Positions 22,726 through 28,858 of a DNA stretch of 28,858 nt are shown one piece after another. The DNA comes from an uncultured Candidatus Saccharibacteria bacterium (GTDB lineage: Bacteria > Patescibacteriota > Saccharimonadia > Saccharimonadales > Saccharimonadaceae). Position numbers and translations under genes: made by a program. The stretch lies in assembly GCA_938036625.1 (NCBI GenBank), contig CALHQH010000041.1:1-28858 (forward strand), in the 5' to 3' direction. The notes beneath the pieces were generated by a model. That model made no database searches and was not told the origin of the DNA. It worked only from the letters and a program-made list of their open reading frames with translations. Each line of letters starts with the position of its first letter. Within the stretch, counting starts at the first letter, position 1.

Positions 22726-25700
22726 ATGAAATTTACACATGGAACCCGTCGCCGCGCAGTAACATATGAAGCAGATTGGGTACAGCGTTGGAAGGATGAC
22801 AACACATTTGCTAAATCGGTTGAAAATCGGCCGGCAGAGAACGCCTATGTCTTTTATGACGGGCCGCCGTTTATCACTGGCGTACCGCACCATGGTACGC
22901 TGCTAAGCTCGATTGTCAAAGACGCCGTGCCGCGCTACTGGACGATGAAGGGCAAACGCGTGGAGCGCCGTTGGGGCTGGGACTGCCATGGCCTGCCGGC
23001 AGAGAATTTCGTCGAAAAGCAGCTGAATATCGTGGATCGGCGGCAGATTGTGACGAGTAGTGATCAGCCAGCGCCACTGGATAAAGACGGTCAGCCACTA
23101 CCAACCATCAGTCTGGAAAAATACATCACTAAGGCACGTGAAAGCATGGTGGCCAATAGTGAAACCTGGCAGGGTGTGATTGACCGGATTGGTCGCTGGG
23201 TGGACTTTACGGGCGCCTACCGCACCATGGACAAGGACTTTATGGAGAGCGTCTGGTGGGCCTTTAAACAGCTGTATGAGGCTGGCAAAATCTACGAAGG
23301 CGAAAAGGTGCTGATGTATGACACCAAGTTCGCCACCCCTGTCAGCAAGGCCGAAGTAACCATGGACAACGACGCCTACCAGACGGTGACCGACCCGAGT
23401 GTGTATGTGAAGTTTAAGTTAAAAGATGGTAAGACGAGCCACAAAATAGTATTAAGTGAACACTCAAAAGTCTTGTTTGTATGTAATGCAAATGCTGCTC
23501 GCTCGCAGATGGCGCAGGGATTTTATAACCACTATTCTGGCTCTCAAAATGCTGATTCTGCTGGGTTGAACCCAGAGAAAAAATGGGACGAAGCTCCAAC
23601 ATTGAGTGATTTTGAAACCATGAGCCATAAGCCAGCCAAAAGCAGTGAGACGATGCAAGAAGTGGGTATTAACATCACTGGACATAAGCGGCAGCTGCTT
23701 ACCGCCGATAAGCTGGGTGATTATGATTTGATCGTTAATCTAGCGGAGAAATCCCAGACACCGAACTGGCTCAGGGGTGATAATATTATTTGGTGGGATG
23801 TGGCTGATCCACGTAACGAGAGTGTAGAAAAAAATCGGATAGCGCGTGATGAAATTGAGCAGCGAGTAAAGCAACTTTTGAACGGTGAAATAGTTGATGA
23901 TGCGCAAAAACCAGCAGGTTTCGACAAGTGCGAGAGGAGTTATGTCGGTGCTTTGTTGGTGGATACAAATGGCAAACTCATTGCGCAACAACGAGATGAC
24001 AAGCCGGGAATCACGAACCCAGGCATGGTGAGCCTCTTTGGTGGGACGAGTCACGAGGGTGAGTCGCCAATTGAGACACTGCGTCGTGAGCTTCAGGAGG
24101 AACTTGAACTTGAAGTAAGCTCGAATAATCTTTTGCTGCAAACTGTCAAGTATGAAAATGGAACAAATGTTGCATGTTCCATCTATATTGTGACTGGTGT
24201 TGATGCTGAGAAGCTAGAATTACATGAGGGTGCAGGATTTGCTATGGGTACGCCAGAAGAGCTGCTGAGCCGGCCTGTGACAGCCGTGACTCAGCAGGCG
24301 ATTGAAGCGTTTGTTGAAGCTCAAGATTCTGTATCTGTCCTGGCCTGGACCACCACGCCATGGACGCTGCCAGCCAACCTGATGCTGGCCGTCAACCCAG
24401 GTATGACCTACTGCGAAGTGCTGGTGGGGGGTGAGAAGCTAATCATCGCTGAGGAAGCGTTGGGACGCACCCTGCAGGACGAAAAGCACCATCCACTAGA
24501 TTACAAAGTATTGCGCACATTCCCCGGCAGTGAATTGGTCGGCAAGAAATACCAGCCGCTCGATACGGGCTCGACTTGGCCAGAAAATGACAAGATCCAC
24601 ACCATTTACGCGGCGGATTTCGTCTCGCACGAGTCGGGTACGGGCATCGTCCACATTGCACCGGCTTATGGTGAGGACGACTTTGAGCTGGCCAAGCGCC
24701 ACGGCATTAGCGCCTTCCATGTCATCGATGATAACGGCTACTACACCGATACCAATTACAAAGGCCTCGAGGTGTGGAACAATAACAAGTTCATCGCCAA
24801 AGACCTGAAAGAAAAGGGCGTGGTGTGGAAGATTGAGTACATTCGTCACGAATACCCGTTCAACCCGCGCTCTAAGCAGCGCATCATGTATCGGGCGATT
24901 CCGTCGTGGTTCTTCGACATCCAGGGGCAAAAGCCGCTGATGCTGGAGCAAAATGAGCATATCAATTGGTTCCCGCACCACCTCAAGCACGGCCGCTTTG
25001 CCAAAAATATCGAACAAGCGCCCGACTGGAACCTTAGCCGCGACCGCTTTTGGGCGACGGCCATGCCGGTGTGGAAGGGTGACCAGGGTACGGTCAAGGT
25101 GGTTGGCTCGTATGCGGAGCTGAAGAAACTGAGCGGCGTGGAGCTGGATGATTACCACCGCCCGTGGGTGGATGACATTACTTTTGAAATTGACGGTGAG
25201 ACATTTACCCGCATCGATAAGGTGCTGGACTGCTGGTTCGAGAGCGGTAGCATGCCGTTCGCACAGCTGCATTATCCGTTTGAAAACCAGGCCAAGTTTG
25301 AGCAGAATTATCCGGCGGACTTTATCGTTGAGTACATTGGCCAGGTGCGGGCGTGGTTCTACTATGTGCACGCCGTCAACGCTGCCTTGGCAGAAATTGG
25401 TGCCTTTGGCGAGGCAGGCGTGCAACACAAAAACGCCTACAGCAACGTCATTACCACTGGTGTAGTGGCGGGCAATGACGGCCGCAAGATGAGTAAGTCA
25501 CTTGGTAACTTTACCGACCCGAACGAGCTGATGGATAAGTTTAGCGCGGATTCCCTACGCTTTTTGCTGCTGAGTAGCCCGCTACTTAACGGCGAGGACT
25601 TTGCGCTGCACGATAAGGATGTGGGCGACGTAGCGCGCAAGCTGGCGATGATTTGGAATATGTATGATTTCTTTACCATGTACGCTGAAGTAGATGGCTG

Positions 25701-26598
25701 GGAGTTTGATGGTGAGTTGAGAGATCCGCTTGGCGAGTTGACGAATCCGCTGGATATCTGGATCATCAGCCGCTTGCATCAGTTGGTGGCTGAGGTTGAG
25801 CGTCACATGGATACCTACAATATTCCTGATGCGCTGAGTCCAATTTTGCCATTCCTCGACGACGCGTCCAACTGGTACGTGCGCCGCAGCCGCCGCCGCT
25901 TCTGGAAGTCGGAAGATGATGGCGACAAGAACGATGCTTATCGGACGCTACATTATGTGCTGGTGCGTCTGAGTTACATCTTGGCTCCATTTACGCCGTT
26001 CTTAGCTGAAGAGTTGTACCATAACCTGACGGGTGATAGTGAGTCGATCCACCTCAAAGATTGGCTGCCAGCCGGTGAGGTAAATGAGCAGATCATTGCT
26101 GAGATGAAAGCAGTACGTGATGTCATTAATGATGGTTTATCACAGCGCGCATCCCAAGGTGTTAAGGTACGTCAACCACTACTTAAGCTGTCGATGAACC
26201 AGACCGACTACCAGCAGCTCAAGCCGTATGAGGATGTCATTTGCGAAGAACTGAATATTAAGTTCCTTGAGGAGCTAGGTAAAACACCAGATAAGCCAAT
26301 ACTTGATGATACCATCACCCCTGAGCTCAAACGCGAAGGCTTGATGCGCGAGGTCATCCGCCACGTGCAGAGCGCGCGCAAGAAGGCCGGGCTGCAGGTG
26401 GATGATCGGATTGTGCTGCACCTGGCGGTCAGTGGTGATGATGAGCCATCTGCGCAGCTGCGTCAAGCCCTGGCCGAACACGCCGCCACAATCGCGAGCG
26501 AGACGCTGGCGACGATGCAGCAGCCGGCCGATGCGCTCTACCACACAACGGCAACGGTGGACGGCGCTGAGCTGCAGGTGAGCCTGGCGAAAGCATAG
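22726..26598 (+). CDS. ileS: Isoleucyl-tRNA synthetase (type 2) with phosphatase and Nudix insert
   Basis: Charges tRNA-Ile and edits Val-tRNA. At 1290 residues it is about 300 longer than usual. Synthetase parts: PPFITGVPHHGT (HIGH region, 47-58), WGWDCHGLP (83-91), the CP1 editing site AWTTTPWTLPAN (540-551) and GEDDF (649-653), RVRAW-type core, KMSKS (921-925), then the anticodon domain. The sequence type resembles eukaryotic/IleRS2 enzymes. The HIGH motif reads HHGT. Residues about 236-535 are foreign: a low-molecular-weight phosphatase domain (247-390) and a Nudix domain (402-531) placed just before the Thr-rich editing motif. The frame is open throughout. AAGGAG precedes ATG 22726. It is probably under control of the upstream T-box. 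Confidence 0.95.
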   Translation: MKFTHGTRRRAVTYEADWVQRWKDDNTFAKSVENRPAENAYVFYDGPPFITGVPHHGTLLSSIVKDAVPRYWTMKGKRVERRWGWDCHGLPAENFVEKQLNIVDRRQIVTSSDQPAPLDKDGQPLPTISLEKYITKARESMVANSETWQGVIDRIGRWVDFTGAYRTMDKDFMESVWWAFKQLYEAGKIYEGEKVLMYDTKFATPVSKAEVTMDNDAYQTVTDPSVYVKFKLKDGKTSHKIVLSEHSKVLFVCNANAARSQMAQGFYNHYSGSQNADSAGLNPEKKWDEAPTLSDFETMSHKPAKSSETMQEVGINITGHKRQLLTADKLGDYDLIVNLAEKSQTPNWLRGDNIIWWDVADPRNESVEKNRIARDEIEQRVKQLLNGEIVDDAQKPAGFDKCERSYVGALLVDTNGKLIAQQRDDKPGITNPGMVSLFGGTSHEGESPIETLRRELQEELELEVSSNNLLLQTVKYENGTNVACSIYIVTGVDAEKLELHEGAGFAMGTPEELLSRPVTAVTQQAIEAFVEAQDSVSVLAWTTTPWTLPANLMLAVNPGMTYCEVLVGGEKLIIAEEALGRTLQDEKHHPLDYKVLRTFPGSELVGKKYQPLDTGSTWPENDKIHTIYAADFVSHESGTGIVHIAPAYGEDDFELAKRHGISAFHVIDDNGYYTDTNYKGLEVWNNNKFIAKDLKEKGVVWKIEYIRHEYPFNPRSKQRIMYRAIPSWFFDIQGQKPLMLEQNEHINWFPHHLKHGRFAKNIEQAPDWNLSRDRFWATAMPVWKGDQGTVKVVGSYAELKKLSGVELDDYHRPWVDDITFEIDGETFTRIDKVLDCWFESGSMPFAQLHYPFENQAKFEQNYPADFIVEYIGQVRAWFYYVHAVNAALAEIGAFGEAGVQHKNAYSNVITTGVVAGNDGRKMSKSLGNFTDPNELMDKFSADSLRFLLLSSPLLNGEDFALHDKDVGDVARKLAMIWNMYDFFTMYAEVDGWEFDGELRDPLGELTNPLDIWIISRLHQLVAEVERHMDTYNIPDALSPILPFLDDASNWYVRRSRRRFWKSEDDGDKNDAYRTLHYVLVRLSYILAPFTPFLAEELYHNLTGDSESIHLKDWLPAGEVNEQIIAEMKAVRDVINDGLSQRASQGVKVRQPLLKLSMNQTDYQQLKPYEDVICEELNIKFLEELGKTPDKPILDDTITPELKREGLMREVIRHVQSARKKAGLQVDDRIVLHLAVSGDDEPSAQLRQALAEHAATIASETLATMQQPADALYHTTATVDGAELQVSLAKA
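23431..24330 (+). other. Insert in ileS: LMW phosphatase plus Nudix domains
   Basis: Domain 1 (residues 247-390) begins KVLFVCNANAARSQMAQGF: CX5R with C253 and R259, then DSAG (277-280), NITGHKRQLL, DLIVNLAEK and the general-acid Asp in WDVADPR (D361). This is the layout of the standalone low-molecular-weight phosphatase family in CPR bacteria. Domain 2 (402-531) begins SYVGALLVDTNGKLI and has the Nudix box G440-x5-E446-x7-R454-E455-L-x-E458-E459; only the last Gly of the box is Glu461. Both active sites look intact. The DNA is A/T-richer than the flanks. The insertion point is between strands of CP1, before residue 536. Confidence 0.88.
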
Positions 26599-26617
26599 GT
26601 CTGCGAGAGACACCTGC

Positions 26618-26663
26618 CAAGCAAACGAGTGGTGCATCAGTAGTGAGACACCACTCGAGCTTG
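26618..26663. terminator. Strong hairpin after ileS
   Basis: CGAGTGGTG (26626-26634) pairs with CACCACTCG (26649-26657), and after a small bulge CAAGC (26618-26622) pairs with GCTTG (26659-26663). There is no T tract, so it may stabilise the 3' end rather than terminate by itself. Confidence 0.5.
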
Positions 26664-26978
26664 GTGGCTGGGCAAGATTTGAGTTTTACAGCTAATAAGC
26701 TAATATCTCACCTCTTGCGCCAGCCTAGCATGCTCACCGAGCAAGAAAACATCGAGAGACCAGCCACGAAACAAGTAGAAGCACTCGTTTTATCAACATA
26801 TCCGACGCAGTCAATGTATGAGGCTGGCTACCAGTAGGGAGTATTAAAAGCCAGCCCCTCGCTCGATCGCTTCCTCTCACGTTAGCTCTCACCCTTGTTA
26901 TTTTCTCCAAAAGATTAAAAAAATACAGAGCGGCAATCGCTGCAATAGGGCTATAAGCCGACACAATAATTGACGATC
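26664..26978. other. Gap between ileS and the ABC transporter
   Basis: No certain gene. A 64-codon GTG frame (26643-26837) overlaps the hairpin, has no ribosome site and no family match. A second inverted repeat GGCTGGCT/AGCCAGCC lies near 26822-26860. A TATAAG at 26952 may be the -10 box for the ABC transporter. Confidence 0.5.
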
Positions 26979-28784
26979 ATGACCAAACCACCCACCACAC
27001 CTACCCCCTCACTACGCCAGCGCTTGGCGGGGCTGTGGCTGGTGGTGCGGATTATTTGGCGGGAGGCACCGCTGACGATTGTGGTCCAGGCAGTGGGAGC
27101 GGTGCTGTCGGCGGTGTTGCCACTGGCCACGGCCTACTACGCCGCTCTTGCGACAACGGCTTTGGCCGAGGCATATGCGATGGGTGGGCAGCCGCAGCAA
27201 CTCCTCGTTTATGTCGTGATGACTGTGGTGCTGGGCGTTGTGGCGAGTGTGTGGTCGGTGGTGCAAGGGTATTATGATCAAGTGTCGCGCTATCGCATCG
27301 AGGCTGCCATGAGCGACCACATGTATGCCCGTCTCCACGCGCTGGATTTTTGGCGATACGATGACCCTGCGACCATTGATATGTTTGATAAAGCGCAGCG
27401 CTTCGTCCAGTCATTTTCGTACCTCTTTATCCAACTGGTGCGAATGCTGACAGCGCTGGTGTCGCTGGCAACAAGCCTGTGGATGATGGTGATGGTGAGC
27501 TGGTGGCTGGGGCTGCTCGTGCTTGTGGCGCTTGTGCCAAGTAGTGTGGTACAGGTACGGCTGTCGCGTTTGCAGGCTGGTCACTGGCGCGATCAGGTGG
27601 CGACGCGGCGGCGTATGGCGTGGATCGAGCACATCCTTAGCCGGCCGAACTTCATTGCCGAGCTACGCCTCTATGGAGTGATTCGCCATCTGCTTGGTGA
27701 GCGAGCAGCACTGCGGGATAAAGATCGGCTGCGGGTGCTTGGCTACGAGCGCCGCTTTATGGGGCAGCGCCTCGGTGGGGAGGTTATCCAGGCAGCAGCA
27801 GAGGTAGTGGCGCTTGCTTGGGTGGTGCTGGAGATCGTGGCACACCGCCAGCCAATTGGGCAATTTGTGCTGGTGCAGCAAATGGTAGGGCGAGTGATGA
27901 GCGGGATGGACGGCATTATCAGTACATATAATATGATTGACGAAGACCTCGCCACCATGGCAGACTACCAGCAATTTATGGCGCTGCCTACCATGAGCCA
28001 GGCAGCCACTATCGATGAGGTGACGCTGCGCGATGCGATCGCGGTGCAGCGGGTGTCGTTTTGCTATCCATGCACGCAAACGGCGGTGCTGCGCGATATT
28101 TCTCTCACGATTCGCCGTGGTCAGCACATTGCCATCGTGGGCGAAAATGGCGCTGGCAAGAGTACGCTCGTTAAGCTGCTCACCGGGCTGTATCAGCCCA
28201 TCAAAGGCAGCATTACCATTGATGGGGACGATCTCCGCCATATCAACCCAGCGGCCTGGCACCGGCAATTGGCTGTGCTGGGGCAGGAGTTCATCCGCTA
28301 CGACTTCGCCACGGCGCACGAGAATGTTTGGTATGGCGATGTCTCGCAGCCAGTGGATGCAGCGCGCCGCGATGCTGCATTGCGCCAGGCCGAGGCAGCC
28401 GATTTTGTCCGTAAGCTCCCTCATGGTGGGAACAGCTATATCAGCAAATGGATGGAGGCGGATGACCACGAAACAGGGGTCGATCTATCCGGTGGGCAGT
28501 GGCAGCGCCTGGCCTTGGCGCGCAACTTGTATCGCAATGCGCCCATCATCATCCTCGACGAGCCCACCAGCGCCATTGATGCCGCCGCCGAAGCGCGCAT
28601 CTTTCGCCACCTCTTTGCCAAGCAGGGCACAACCATCATCACCATCAGCCACCGCTATAGTACCGTCAAGAAGGCGGACGCCATCTACGTCATCGCCCAT
28701 GGTCGCCTCGTCGAGCACGGCACTGCCACCGCACTCATGGCGCAGCGTGGTGCATTCTATGAGATGTTCAAAGAACAGATATAG
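26979..28784 (+). CDS. ABC exporter, fused membrane and ATPase domains
   Basis: A 601-residue half-transporter. Residues about 10-330 form the six-helix exporter membrane domain (helices near 30-57, 78-98, 150-190, 270-300). The ATPase domain follows with Walker A GENGAGKST (388-396), a Q-loop in VLGQEF, signature LSGGQWQRLALARN, Walker B IIILDEPTSAID and the H-loop ISHRYSTVKKAD. It probably works as a homodimer, exporting a lipid, peptide or drug; the substrate cannot be told. Start: ATG 26979 is chosen; a TTG nine bases earlier is possible. No Shine-Dalgarno sequence is seen. Confidence 0.92.
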   Translation: MTKPPTTPTPSLRQRLAGLWLVVRIIWREAPLTIVVQAVGAVLSAVLPLATAYYAALATTALAEAYAMGGQPQQLLVYVVMTVVLGVVASVWSVVQGYYDQVSRYRIEAAMSDHMYARLHALDFWRYDDPATIDMFDKAQRFVQSFSYLFIQLVRMLTALVSLATSLWMMVMVSWWLGLLVLVALVPSSVVQVRLSRLQAGHWRDQVATRRRMAWIEHILSRPNFIAELRLYGVIRHLLGERAALRDKDRLRVLGYERRFMGQRLGGEVIQAAAEVVALAWVVLEIVAHRQPIGQFVLVQQMVGRVMSGMDGIISTYNMIDEDLATMADYQQFMALPTMSQAATIDEVTLRDAIAVQRVSFCYPCTQTAVLRDISLTIRRGQHIAIVGENGAGKSTLVKLLTGLYQPIKGSITIDGDDLRHINPAAWHRQLAVLGQEFIRYDFATAHENVWYGDVSQPVDAARRDAALRQAEAADFVRKLPHGGNSYISKWMEADDHETGVDLSGGQWQRLALARNLYRNAPIIILDEPTSAIDAAAEARIFRHLFAKQGTTIITISHRYSTVKKADAIYVIAHGRLVEHGTATALMAQRGAFYEMFKEQI

Positions 28785-28787
28785 TTT

Positions 28788-28795
28788 GGTATAAT
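28788..28795 (+). promoter_or_regulatory. Extended -10 promoter of tRNA-Cys
   Basis: TGGTATAAT-type extended -10 box (28787-28795) directly after the ABC transporter stop and 8 bases before the tRNA. Confidence 0.6.
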
Positions 28796-28803
28796 AGGGG
28801 TGT

Positions 28804-28858
28804 GGCGCGTTGGCGGAGCGGTTACGCAGAGGTCTGCAAAACCTTTTAGACGAGTTCG
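28804..28858 (+). tRNA. tRNA-Cys (GCA), cut by the window end
   Basis: Starts with the acceptor strand GGCGCGT, then the D-arm GGCGGAGCGGTTACGC, and the anticodon arm AGGT-CTGCAAA-ACCT, whose 7-base loop has anticodon GCA. The variable region and the start of the T-arm (GAGTTCG) are visible; the T-stem end and acceptor 3' strand lie beyond 28858. Confidence 0.9.

Noticed and set aside
26643..26837. 64-codon GTG frame after ileS
   Set aside because: It starts inside the post-ileS hairpin, lacks a ribosome site and is not recognised.
1..28858. Alternative genetic code (UGA as Gly, as in Gracilibacteria)
   Set aside because: UGA ends fmt, def, the winged-helix gene and ftsZ exactly at family ends, and no in-frame UGA occurs within conserved proteins.
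1..28858. CRISPR array or insertion sequence
   Set aside because: No regularly spaced direct repeats and no transposase gene are present.

Overview
The gene content, small genes, tight overlaps and minimal gene set point to a Candidate Phyla Radiation bacterium, most likely Candidatus Saccharibacteria (TM7). The evidence is a divergent NrdR and bS21, an eukaryote-like (type 2) IleRS, a YqeY/short-LID adenylate kinase/Map block running into ftsA-ftsZ, and the standard genetic code (UGA is used as stop). This assignment is inferred from protein character; no 16S gene is present.

Layout. 1-3.75 kb: a minus-strand priA-def-fmt block for replication restart and formyl-Met processing. 4.0-6.0 kb: a small winged-helix protein translationally coupled to recJ. 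6.1-8.1 kb: three small hypothetical genes, the first behind a promoter whose spacer is a GA microsatellite. 8.6-9.9 kb: an XRE-Panacea antitoxin-like gene overlapping a probable toxin, followed by an orphan consensus promoter and a long perfect hairpin. 10.3-17.3 kb: a membrane protein, then rpsU-yqeY-adk-map, ftsA, ftsZ-nrdR, a thioredoxin-fold protein and VKOR. 17.3-19.3 kb: about 2 kb with no convincing large gene. 19.4-21.3 kb: a LiaF-like membrane protein and the DNA glycosylase tag. 21.3-26.6 kb: a leader with a textbook T-box antiterminator, a YunG-uracil-DNA-glycosylase fusion and ileS. 27.0-28.8 kb: an ABC exporter, then a tRNA-Cys cut by the window end.

The most striking gene is ileS. 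Its reading frame carries about 300 extra residues inside the CP1 editing domain, made of a complete low-molecular-weight phosphatase domain (CX5R and distal Asp present) followed by a Nudix hydrolase domain (REXXEE present). The insert is visibly A/T-richer than the flanking synthetase sequence. Upstream, the T-box leader (UGGUACC bulge between two perfect helices) probably makes the YunG-UDG and ileS genes responsive to uncharged tRNA.

Other signals: two copies of a ~115-bp structured element with conserved core boxes and compensating outer stems (1629-1744, 8245-8357); at least six genes whose -10 box lies only 6-10 bases before the start codon, suggesting leaderless mRNAs; and an NrdR that has lost all four zinc-ribbon cysteines.
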